Positions 27,670-35,683 of a DNA stretch of 64,000 bases are shown one piece after another (the first letter of the stretch is position 1; every line of letters begins with the position of its first letter). The translations under genes and the position numbers were made by a program. The stretch comes from Thiorhodococcus drewsii AZ1 (GTDB lineage Bacteria > Pseudomonadota > Gammaproteobacteria > Chromatiales > Chromatiaceae): positions 22,381 through 86,380 of the forward strand of contig NZ_AFWT01000022.1 of NCBI RefSeq assembly GCF_000224065.1, given 5' to 3'. A model generated the notes under the pieces. It was not told the origin of the DNA. It worked only from the letters and a program-made list of their open reading frames with translations, and did not search any database.

Positions 27670-29190
27670 CTAATTCGCGACCTGCTCCAGGGCGCGGGCG
27701 AAGAACGAGAGTCCCGAGTTGCCCAGCAGGACGTGGGGTTTATCCAATCGTTTGCAGAATCGTTTGGTGCGGTAATAGGCGTTGTGACTGACATAGTCGG
27801 CGGCGCAGACGATGGCGTCGGCCGAGGCGAGCATGGTCTCCAGTCTGCGGTGGCTATCCTCCAGTCCGCCGTCGTGGTGCTCGAACCGTCCGTTGCAGCT
27901 GTTTACCAACTGACGGTATTGCTCGACCAGGGGTTTGCGTCCACCCACACAGAGCACCAGCTGGCCTGCTAGGTCGGCGCGGCAGGCGCAGCTGTCGTTG
28001 GGGCATTCCTCGCACTGTTGACTGAGGTTCAGCGTGAGTAGCCGTTCGAGCGACTCGCGCTCGGCTTCGCGCTCGGCGAGCTGGGTCTCGAGCTCGGCGG
28101 CGCGTTTTTCGGTGTCGCTCAGTTTCTGACGTAGGGCCTGGGATGCGCTTAGGGCCGTTTCCAGTCGCGATTGCGCCAGTGCGTGTGCGTCGGAGAGCGC
28201 GGCGATGCGCTCGACCAGGTCTGAGGTCCCGTTTTCTGCCAATTGCCGCTGAAGCAGCTCGGTCTTCTGTTCGAGCTGGGTGCAGGCATCCTGTCGATCG
28301 CTCAGTGCGGTTTCCAGATCGGAGATCGTGCGTTCGCGCTGTTCGGCCTGGTGCGTGGAGCGTCGTTGAAAGGTCTCGAATTCGTGACGGACCCGGTTCA
28401 GCTCGACGCGGGTCTCGCTGAGCCGTTTCAGGTCGGCCCGCTGTCCGGCTCCGATCTGGTGGGAGAGCATGTGGATGTCCTCGTAGGCGAGGACCATGGT
28501 CTCTGCATCCGTCTTCGGGTGGCTCATCAGGGCCCAGAGTCCGCTCGGAACCTCGCCGCAGGCGAGGGATTCGGACCAGAGGGCGAGGATGGCCTTCTGA
28601 TCCTTGGCCTTGCCGTAACGGCGCACCGTGCTGGCGAATTTCTTGTCGAGCAGTTTCTGTGTTGCCTGAGAGAGTCCGTTACGCTCCTCTGCAGCCGACA
28701 CGAATCCAACGTGGATCTCATAATCGCTCAGTCGCTCCTTCGTGCTCCAGACGAAACGTTTGCCGATTCGACGCAGCTCTTCGACCGTGAGGCAGGTCCC
28801 GATGATGGGGCAGTGATATTTGTGCGGGATCTCCCAGAGCTTGCGGCGTCCGGTCTTGACCGGATCCAGCGCATCCTCGGGCGGGCGGTAGAGTTCGATC
28901 GCGCCGGCCGATTGCGGGATCTCCCCGACCGACTCCGCACGACCGCTGGTGTCGGTGTTGGACGCCGGTTGGCTGTCCATATCAAGCGGCCGGAGGCCGT
29001 CGGGTTCATCCTGCGTCGTCGCATCCAAGATCCCCTCTTCGGATGTATCCAGGTGTTCGAGGAGTTTTCGCCACTCCTCGCCGTGGATTTCGTTGAGCAG
29101 GCGGCGACTGTCGTAGTCGTAGAGCGCCATGCGTTCCGGTGATTGACTGTCCTGGGATTGAGTGACTTCGAGAAAGAAGCGTTGAAGCAT
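27670..29190 (-). CDS. DUF2325 domain protein with Cys clusters and coiled coil
   Basis: 506 residues from the ATG preceded by GGAG; a longer in-frame start at 29268 has no ribosome site. HKYHCPIIGTCLTVEEL carries Cys127 and Cys133. A long coiled coil spans roughly 230-385. CEECPNDSCAC (Cys393, 396, 401, 403) looks like a metal site. The DUF2325 domain ends the protein (LVLCVGGRKPLVEQYRQLV... HHDGGLEDS... VCAADYVSHNAYYRTKRFCK). It is cytoplasmic, of unknown function. It is divergent from rhlE and convergent with the GT2 gene. Confidence 0.75.
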   Translation of the reverse strand: MLQRFFLEVTQSQDSQSPERMALYDYDSRRLLNEIHGEEWRKLLEHLDTSEEGILDATTQDEPDGLRPLDMDSQPASNTDTSGRAESVGEIPQSAGAIELYRPPEDALDPVKTGRRKLWEIPHKYHCPIIGTCLTVEELRRIGKRFVWSTKERLSDYEIHVGFVSAAEERNGLSQATQKLLDKKFASTVRRYGKAKDQKAILALWSESLACGEVPSGLWALMSHPKTDAETMVLAYEDIHMLSHQIGAGQRADLKRLSETRVELNRVRHEFETFQRRSTHQAEQRERTISDLETALSDRQDACTQLEQKTELLQRQLAENGTSDLVERIAALSDAHALAQSRLETALSASQALRQKLSDTEKRAAELETQLAEREAERESLERLLTLNLSQQCEECPNDSCACRADLAGQLVLCVGGRKPLVEQYRQLVNSCNGRFEHHDGGLEDSHRRLETMLASADAIVCAADYVSHNAYYRTKRFCKRLDKPHVLLGNSGLSFFARALEQVAN

Positions 29191-29520
29191 GCCAGCGGCT
29201 CCGTGGAGATCGGAAGGACGAAGCGCGATGTGTGGTGGTTCACCCGTTGTTCGCGTCTTCTGATGCAAATGGGAATTATTGTTGTTTGGATGCTATGTCG
29301 TCGTCCGATCCCTGTCAATCTGGTTGCTGACGGCGGCCAGCTTTCGCTTTGCATTCGTGTGCTTTTGGCGTATGGTGCATGGTTCCTAATGCGCCATCCG
29401 GTCGGCGCAATCCGTCCGTCGGTTGATTTCCCTCCAAGCAAGGCTCACCCGTCACGCTATCCAATCACAGCGCCTAGACCGGCCCAGGGAACCTCTGGGT
29501 AGGCCGACCCAGGAGTTTCT

Positions 29521-30861
29521 ATGTCCTTTGCTGAGCTCGGCCTCTCGGCCGAACTGCTGCGCGCCGTTGACGCGCAGGGTTATACCCATCCCACCCCGAT
29601 CCAACTTCAGGCCATCCCCGCCGTTCTCTTGGGCCGAGACGTTCTCGCCGGCGCTCAGACCGGTACCGGAAAAACCGCCGCCTTCACCTTGCCCATGCTG
29701 CAGCTGTTGAACGCGGCGCAGTCGAATGGACGCCAGCGTCGCCCTCGCGCCCTGGTTCTGACGCCGACCCGCGAACTCGCGGCACAGGTTGGCGAAAGCG
29801 TGCGTCTCTATGGTCAGAATCTGCCGCTGCGCTCGCTCCAGATCTTCGGCGGCGTGGGGATGGGACCGCAGGTCGATAAGCTGCGTCGTGGCGTCGATAT
29901 CCTGGTCGCCACCCCGGGGCGGTTGCTCGATCATCAGGGCCAGGGCAATGTGGATCTCGGTGGTATCGAAATTCTGGTTCTGGACGAAGCCGACCGGATG
30001 CTGGATATGGGCTTTATCCACGACATCCGCCGCATCCTCAAGTCGCTCCCGAAGCAGCGTCAGAACCTGCTGTTCTCGGCGACCTATTCGCGCGAGATCG
30101 AGCAGCTCGCCACCGGGTTGCTCAGCAATCCCGCTCGGATCGAGGTTGCGCGACGCAACACGGCTGCCGAAACGGTGTCGCAGCTGGTGCATCCCGTGGT
30201 CAAGGATCAGAAGCGCGCCTTGCTGTCGCATCTGATCCATTCCGGTGGCTTGCAGCAGGTGCTGGTGTTTACACGCACCAAGCATGGCGCCAACCGGCTC
30301 GCCCAGCAGTTGATCACGGACGGCATTACGGCGGCTGCGATCCATGGCAACAAGAGTCAGGGCGCGCGGACCCGTGCGCTCGCGGATTTCAAGAGCGGTG
30401 CCGTGCGCACGCTGGTGGCGACCGATATCGCTGCGCGTGGACTGGACATCGACCGCTTGCCGAATGTCGTCAACTACGAGCTGCCGAACGTGTCCGAGGA
30501 CTATGTCCATCGGATCGGCCGGACCGGACGGGCTGGATCAGAGGGTGCCGCCGTGTCCCTGGTCGGACCCGACGAGTATGGTCTGCTGGCTGGTATCGAG
30601 CGTCTGCTCGGTCGGAAGATCGAGAAGATTGCCATCGACGGCTTCGAGGCAGGTTCGCCCGCGTCTCGCGATGCCTCGAATCGTCAGGAGAAGGGAAACC
30701 CGCGGCGCTCCGGTGGTGAGCCTGGGCAGAACCGCGCCCATCATGCCCGTTCTCCGTCCGCGCGTCGTAATGCGCCCTCGGGGGACGCCGCCGGTCAGGG
30801 CCCGCGTCATGCACGTCCGCGCGGCGGGAATGGCAACGGGAACCGCCGCTCGGTGCGTTAG
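29521..30861 (+). CDS. rhlE: DEAD-box ATP-dependent RNA helicase RhlE
   Basis: 446 residues. Motifs: Q-motif near [14 protein letters not shown], Walker A AQTGTGKT (45-52), PTREL, DEAD (155-158), SAT, and HRIGRTGR. The low-complexity basic C-terminal tail rich in Arg, Asn and Gly is typical of RhlE. Roles in ribosome assembly and RNA turnover. Single gene. The 330 bases before it hold the divergent promoter region with DUF2325; I see no RNA gene there. Confidence 0.95.
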   Translation: MSFAELGLSAELLRAVDAQGYTHPTPIQLQAIPAVLLGRDVLAGAQTGTGKTAAFTLPMLQLLNAAQSNGRQRRPRALVLTPTRELAAQVGESVRLYGQNLPLRSLQIFGGVGMGPQVDKLRRGVDILVATPGRLLDHQGQGNVDLGGIEILVLDEADRMLDMGFIHDIRRILKSLPKQRQNLLFSATYSREIEQLATGLLSNPARIEVARRNTAAETVSQLVHPVVKDQKRALLSHLIHSGGLQQVLVFTRTKHGANRLAQQLITDGITAAAIHGNKSQGARTRALADFKSGAVRTLVATDIAARGLDIDRLPNVVNYELPNVSEDYVHRIGRTGRAGSEGAAVSLVGPDEYGLLAGIERLLGRKIEKIAIDGFEAGSPASRDASNRQEKGNPRRSGGEPGQNRAHHARSPSARRNAPSGDAAGQGPRHARPRGGNGNGNRRSVR

Positions 30862-30951
30862 CCCGACCTTCGCCGGCTCTTGCTGGGCAATCCGGTAAGG
30901 TAAGGCGGCGCCGAGCACGGGCTCGGCGTCGCGATCCGATCGCTCTCGTGC

Positions 30952-31695
30952 TCAGTGATATTGCTCGGTGGTGTACTGGCCGGGCTCATGACGACGGTGG
31001 CGCGCCAGGCCGCGTGCCTCCAGGATCTGTTTGGCGTCCTTGATCATTGCCGAGTTTCCGCACAGCATGACGTGGCTGTTCTCCGGGTCGATCGACTCCC
31101 CGACCAGGCCCTCTAACTGACCGTCGTTGAGCAGGTCGGTGACTCGGCCACACAAACTTCCCTCGCGTGTCTCTCGGCTCACCAGCGGGATGAAGGTGAA
31201 TCGCCCCTCATGCTGTTTGGCGATCGCGTCCAGCGTTTCGCCGTAGGCGAGGTCGCTTGCCTGGCGCACGCCATGAACCAAGACCACGCGCTCGAAGCGT
31301 TTCCAGGGATCTTCAGTGCGCAGGATCGACAGATAGACCCCGAGCGCAGTGCCGGTGGCCAGTAGCCAGAGCGTCTTGGCGGGTTTGACCGTCTCCAGCG
31401 TGAAGATGCCGCTGGCGGTCGAGGTCAGCCACAGACTGTCGCCCGGGTTCAGCGCCGAGAGCGGTGGGGTCAGAGGTCCGCTCGGAATCTCGTTGAAATA
31501 GATCTCCAGTGGATGCTCTCCAGGGGCATTGACCAGTGAATAGGGTCGACCGACCCGCTCCCCCTCGATGTCCAGTGCGACCTTGATGTACTGCCCGGCG
31601 ACATGGTCAGCGACCGGCGCCTCGAATTGGAGGCTGAAGAGCCCCTCGGCCCATTGATGCTTGCCGACGACCGTCGCCTTTACCCAATCGTTCAT
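30952..31695 (-). CDS. fpr: Ferredoxin/flavodoxin-NADP+ reductase
   Basis: 247 residues. FAD-binding RPYSLVNAP and an NAD(P)-binding region LWLLATGTALGVYLSIL and VMLCGNSAMIKDAK are those of bacterial Fpr (subclass I). It ends in HEPGQYTTEQYH rather than the E. coli W-terminus. It moves electrons between NADPH and ferredoxin or flavodoxin. It is divergent from the glutathione peroxidase gene, which suggests an oxidative-stress pair, but no SoxS/OxyR site was identified. Confidence 0.92.
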   Translation of the reverse strand: MNDWVKATVVGKHQWAEGLFSLQFEAPVADHVAGQYIKVALDIEGERVGRPYSLVNAPGEHPLEIYFNEIPSGPLTPPLSALNPGDSLWLTSTASGIFTLETVKPAKTLWLLATGTALGVYLSILRTEDPWKRFERVVLVHGVRQASDLAYGETLDAIAKQHEGRFTFIPLVSRETREGSLCGRVTDLLNDGQLEGLVGESIDPENSHVMLCGNSAMIKDAKQILEARGLARHRRHEPGQYTTEQYH

Positions 31696-31847
31696 ATCCT
31701 GTCCTACCTCTGGTGGATGTCTGTGAATCCGCGCGAGTGGCGGATCTCAAACAAAATGATCGGTCCGTGTCTGGCCATTGCAATCCCGGTTCGCTTGCTT
31801 TACCTAAAGAAACCTTGATGCGATATCGGGAAATTGTGGAGGTCGTC

Positions 31848-32393
31848 ATGAAAAACACCCTTTTGATACTCGGCTTGGCTGCCATGTCGACCTCGGCTGC
31901 TGCCGATGACACGGGTTGTCCGCCGTTACTCGATCTGGAGGTGCGGCGTCTTGCCAGTGACGAACTGGTAAGCCTGTGCGACGCCTATCGGGGCAAGGTC
32001 ATCCTGGTCGTGAACACGGCCAGCAAGTGCGGATTCACCCCTCAGTACGACGGACTGGAGCGGCTCTATCGCACCTATGGCGAGCGGGGCTTGGTCGTGC
32101 TCGGATTTCCGTCCAACGACTTCGCCAGTCAGGAACCGGGGTCGGAGCAGGATATCCAGAAATTCTGCCGTTTGACCTACTCGGTCGAGTTTCCCATGTT
32201 CGAGAAGGTCAGCGTAAAGCGCGGCAAGGCTGCGCCTCTGTTCGAGCGTCTCGCCGCCGCCGGCGCGCCCTATCCTAAGTGGAACTTCTACAAGTATCTG
32301 ATCGACCGCGAGGGCAACTTCGTCGATCATTTCACCAGTATCACCAAACCCGATAGCGGCAAGGTCGTCAAGGCGATCGAGAAGCTGCTGTGA
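31848..32393 (+). CDS. Exported glutathione/thioredoxin peroxidase family protein
   Basis: 181 residues with a signal peptide ending near residue 19 (TSAAADD), so periplasmic. NTASKCGFTPQYDGLE holds the peroxidatic Cys; WNFYKYL holds the catalytic Trp-Asn. The usual FPCNQF motif reads FPSNDF, so the conserved Gln is Asp. A second Cys in KFCRLTYSVEFPMF matches the resolving Cys of thioredoxin-using members. Start is the ATG after GTGGAGGTC; the frame is open 45 codons upstream but non-conserved. Confidence 0.88.
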   Translation: MKNTLLILGLAAMSTSAAADDTGCPPLLDLEVRRLASDELVSLCDAYRGKVILVVNTASKCGFTPQYDGLERLYRTYGERGLVVLGFPSNDFASQEPGSEQDIQKFCRLTYSVEFPMFEKVSVKRGKAAPLFERLAAAGAPYPKWNFYKYLIDREGNFVDHFTSITKPDSGKVVKAIEKLL

Positions 32394-32429
32394 TCGCGTC
32401 TGCGGTGTTCATGAGCATTTGATTCGGAG

Positions 32430-33014
32430 ATGCGCATGCATCTGACACGCGACGATCTCTACTGCCTCGAAGAATACGCCCAGATTCGCGGCGAGTTTCG
32501 TGCCAAGGTGATGGTCCACAAGAAGCGCCGCCAGGTGCCGCTCGGTCCCCACGCAACACTCTATTTCGAAGACCGTCTGACCATGCAGTACCAGGTCCAG
32601 GAGATGCTGCGGGTCGAGCGGATCTTCGAGGCCGAAGGCATCCAGGACGAGTTGGACGCCTACAATCCGCTGATTCCGGATGGCGGCAACTGGAAGGCGA
32701 CCCTCATGATCGCGTACCAGGACCCGGACGAGCGGCGTGAGGCACTCGTTCGGCTGCGCGGAGTTGAGGACAGGGTCTGGGTGCGTGTCGCCGGTTGCGA
32801 CAGGGTCTACGCGATCGCTGACGAAGACATGAAGCGCGAGGACACGACCAAGACCTCTGCGGTGCACTTTTTGCGCTTCGAGCTGACGCAATCCATGGTC
32901 GATGCCGCCAAGGCCGTGGCTGAGGTGGCCGTCGGTATCGACCATCCAGGCTGCACCTATCGGGTGGATCTGCCTCATGCGGTGCGCGACTCGCTCGTTG
33001 GCGACCTGGCTTGA
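32430..33014 (+). CDS. DUF3501 family protein
   Basis: 194 residues. LTRDDLYCLEEYAQIR, RRQVPLGPHATLYFEDRLTMQYQVQEMLRVERIF and the following NPLIPDGGNWKATLMIEY-like stretch (here MIAYQDP) define DUF3501. The function is unknown; homologues are often found beside rubrerythrin or Fe-S proteins and peroxide defence genes. Here it follows the peroxidase by 36 bases, in line with that. The ATG at 32436 (second Met) is an alternative start. Confidence 0.85.
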   Translation: MRMHLTRDDLYCLEEYAQIRGEFRAKVMVHKKRRQVPLGPHATLYFEDRLTMQYQVQEMLRVERIFEAEGIQDELDAYNPLIPDGGNWKATLMIAYQDPDERREALVRLRGVEDRVWVRVAGCDRVYAIADEDMKREDTTKTSAVHFLRFELTQSMVDAAKAVAEVAVGIDHPGCTYRVDLPHAVRDSLVGDLA

Positions 33015-33239
33015 GGGCGTTTCCGGTCTGATCAAGCGTTGCCTGAGGATGTGCCTCGGCCGGATTTTCGATGTGCTCGGTCTGGATGAAGGCGTCGAGG
33101 TGCTTTGGTCCGCGTTCTCAGTGCTAGACCTAAGGTATGAGGCGGCCGCTGGCCACCTCTATCGCTGGAAACCCCGATGGCTCTCAAGCCTGTAGCCAAG
33201 CTGCGACAGGATGTCCCTCCGCCTAAACGTTTTGCGGGT

Positions 33240-33422
33240 TTAATCCTTCAGGATTTGAGTCAAGGCTGCGGCGATGCGTTTGGCGTCCTCCTCCGAGAGC
33301 TGGGTCTGATTCGTTCCGGCTTCGGGTTTGATTCCGGCCAAGATCTGATCCTCCCGGCGTTTGGCTTCCGCCATGCGCTTCTTGGCCTGCTGTATGGGCG
33401 AAAGAGTGGGGCGTTGTGCCAT
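33240..33422 (-). CDS. Small charged protein of unknown function
   Basis: 60 residues, starting MAQRPTLSPIQQAKKRMAEAKRRE. The start has an excellent ribosome site, AAGGAG eight bases upstream. The composition is Lys/Arg/Ala/Glu-rich and helical with no membrane segment or Cys. I do not recognise it. The frame is open further upstream but without a ribosome site. The 225 bases between it and the DUF3501 gene show no gene. Confidence 0.55.
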   Translation of the reverse strand: MAQRPTLSPIQQAKKRMAEAKRREDQILAGIKPEAGTNQTQLSEEDAKRIAAALTQILKD

Positions 33423-33630
33423 CGGGGTTCTCCTTGATCGAGCGATCGCTCTGATCGGTCGTTGCTCTGCGTAGGGTTTGGCGTGAACGTTAGGTCGTAG
33501 GCTCTCATTCGTCTTCGGTATCGGGTGGTCGATAATCTCCCCCGTAGGATGCGGTGAGCGTGCGAACCGCATCTTGCACGACCGATGTGGGTCGTCCCTC
33601 AGACAGGTCCCTTCTTTCGCAGCAATCGCC

Positions 33631-33861
33631 TTATTCCGTTTCTTGACAGGTTTCATATCGATGCTCGAGTTGTTGGATGCGAGATTCGAGCTCGTTCATG
33701 CGTTGCACCATGGCCTCCTGTCTAGAGGTTCCCTCCAGGGTCTGGAGCGCGAGCACGGCGCGCTGGATGACGCTGTCCAGAGACTCACCTGGGAGTGAAA
33801 GGGCTTGCAATTGGATGATGGTTTCATTGCTGATGTGAAGCACACCTGTTTTCGACGACAT
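33631..33861 (-). CDS. Small coiled-coil protein of unknown function
   Basis: 76 residues. A short N-terminal ISNETIIQLQALSLPGESLDSVIQRAVLALQTLEG could be a ribbon-helix-helix or antitoxin-like segment, followed by a coiled coil (MVQRMNELESRIQQLEHRY). The ribosome site is weak. No toxin gene is recognisable beside it. The about 570 bases after it (33862-34432), up to the HD-GYP gene, contain no supported gene, RNA or repeat; codon use there is poor in all frames. Confidence 0.5.
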   Translation of the reverse strand: MSSKTGVLHISNETIIQLQALSLPGESLDSVIQRAVLALQTLEGTSRQEAMVQRMNELESRIQQLEHRYETCQETE

Positions 33862-34432
33862 GCGCTGTCTCTACCAGTTAGAACGAGGCATAAAGTTACC
33901 GCGTTGGTTGGGTTGCTTTTCGCTAGGTGCGTCACGTTCTGCACAATTGACGGCGGCTCCTCGTAGGATTCCGTCTTTCTGGCCCAAAATTTTCGTTGGT
34001 TGTGCGATTCTCTACCATATCTGCAACACTCGCTTGGATCGAGTCGTTCGGCCGTTTTCGGTGACACTCCCTCTCTGATGAAGCGCCAGCGAGATCGATG
34101 GCTGACACAGGATCGATCGAGATGTGCCAGGGGCGATCGGGTTATGGAGTCCGTCTCCTTGATCTGTGTGCTGGACCCAGGTGGGTCAAGCGTTCATCCT
34201 TGGATGTGGTGGGGTTGCGCCGGATTTGCGCGTGGTTGGGGGTGAGGCCGCTTGATGTTGTTTGGCGCGTTTTTCGCCTCGTTTTATGATGCCCGGCCAT
34301 CTCACGCGGTATCGCTCTCCAAGGATCTGTTCAGCGGGGCGTGTTCCACGACGGAAAGATTCACTATCCCGCAGTTAGGCGTATGAATGGCGCTAATTTA
34401 CAGTTGGCCACGAACGCCAGGTATTTCGAGTC

Positions 34433-35683
34433 ATGAGTGACGCGCAGGCCCAATTCATCGATGTCGGCGAACTCCGTGTCGGTATGTATATCTATCTGGA
34501 TCTGGGTTGGATGGGACATCCATTCGCCCTCAACAACTTCAAGATCCTCTCCGAGAGTCAGATCGAGACCATTCGCGGACTGGGTGTCAAGCGTCTGCGC
34601 TGGTCGCCGGAGCAAAGCGATCTGCCGCAGCCCGACACGTCCGATGATGACAGCCCAGCGGTCGAGGATATTTCGGCAGCCGAGGTGCGTCAGCGGCGAC
34701 TCGATGCCCAGCGTCGCGATCTGGAGCGTTGCGAGCGCGATTTCTCCGATGCGACGCGATGTTTTCGCGATATTCTCAAGTCGGTCGATACCCAACCGAA
34801 TCAGGCTCGGGAGCAGGCTAAGACGATGGTCGGCGGTCTGGTCGGGCGGCTTACGGATCAAGGCGATTCCTTCATTCGCCTGCTGTCCGAGGGGGCGGGC
34901 GAGAAGTCGGCCCTGCACGCGATCAATGTGACGGTCATCTCCTTGTTGCTCGGCAAGCGGCTCGGGTTGGATGCGGACGCACTCAGCGAGCTCGGCCTGG
35001 GCGCCCTGTTGCACGATATCGGCAAGATTTCGCTGCCCGAGCGGTTGCGTTGGCGTGAGCCTGGGTTCTCTGCCGCTGAGCGCAATCTGTTCCAACAGCA
35101 TGTCGTCAATGGGCTGGAACTGGGGATCCGCATGGGTTTGAGTCGCGAGGTCTTGGCCATGATCGCTCAGCATCATGAGTATGCGGACGGTTCCGGCTTC
35201 CCCAAGCGCTTGAGCGGCGAGCAATTGACCCATGCGTCGCGGATCCTGGTGTTGGTCAACCATTACGATCAGGTCTGCAATCCAGCCAATCCGGTGATGG
35301 CCGTGACCCCGCACAATGCGCTCGCGCTGATGTTCGCCCAAAGCAGGTGCAAGTTCGATGCGACCGTCCTGGAAATGTTCATCCGCATGATGGGGGTCTA
35401 TCCGCCCGGTTCGGTCGTTCTGCTGACCGACAGTCGTTACGCCTTGGTGGTCTCGGTGAATTCGGATCGGCCCTTGAAGCCCCTGGTGGTGGTTCACGAT
35501 CCCAGGGTGCCGCTCGATGAAGCGCAGGTGCTCGATCTCGAGGACGCGGCCGATTTGGGCATCCGTCAGAGTCTGAAGCCGTCGCAATTGCCCCGCGCCG
35601 TGTTCGACTATCTCTCGCCGCGTCAGCGCATGTGTTATTTCTTCGAACGTGCCCGCGATTCCTCTTCTCGGGGCGATCGATGA
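34433..35683 (+). CDS. HD-GYP domain phosphodiesterase with N-terminal DUF3391
   Basis: 416 residues. The N-terminal IDVGELRVGMYIYLDLGWMGHPF is a DUF3391 module. The HD-GYP domain shows LLHDIGK (H194, D195), QHHEYADGSGFP (H247, H248; GFP in place of GYP) and RILVLVNHYDQV. It is cytoplasmic and degrades cyclic-di-GMP in the known family. The stop overlaps the next gene's start (ATGA), coupling it to a PAS-GGDEF-EAL protein. The Phe for Tyr change in the third motif is tolerated in some members. Confidence 0.88.
   Translation: MSDAQAQFIDVGELRVGMYIYLDLGWMGHPFALNNFKILSESQIETIRGLGVKRLRWSPEQSDLPQPDTSDDDSPAVEDISAAEVRQRRLDAQRRDLERCERDFSDATRCFRDILKSVDTQPNQAREQAKTMVGGLVGRLTDQGDSFIRLLSEGAGEKSALHAINVTVISLLLGKRLGLDADALSELGLGALLHDIGKISLPERLRWREPGFSAAERNLFQQHVVNGLELGIRMGLSREVLAMIAQHHEYADGSGFPKRLSGEQLTHASRILVLVNHYDQVCNPANPVMAVTPHNALALMFAQSRCKFDATVLEMFIRMMGVYPPGSVVLLTDSRYALVVSVNSDRPLKPLVVVHDPRVPLDEAQVLDLEDAADLGIRQSLKPSQLPRAVFDYLSPRQRMCYFFERARDSSSRGDR

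Noticed and set aside
33862..34432. Possible gene in the gap before the HD-GYP gene
   Set aside because: Short frames only, with poor codon use and no ribosome sites; no tRNA or repeat structure seen.
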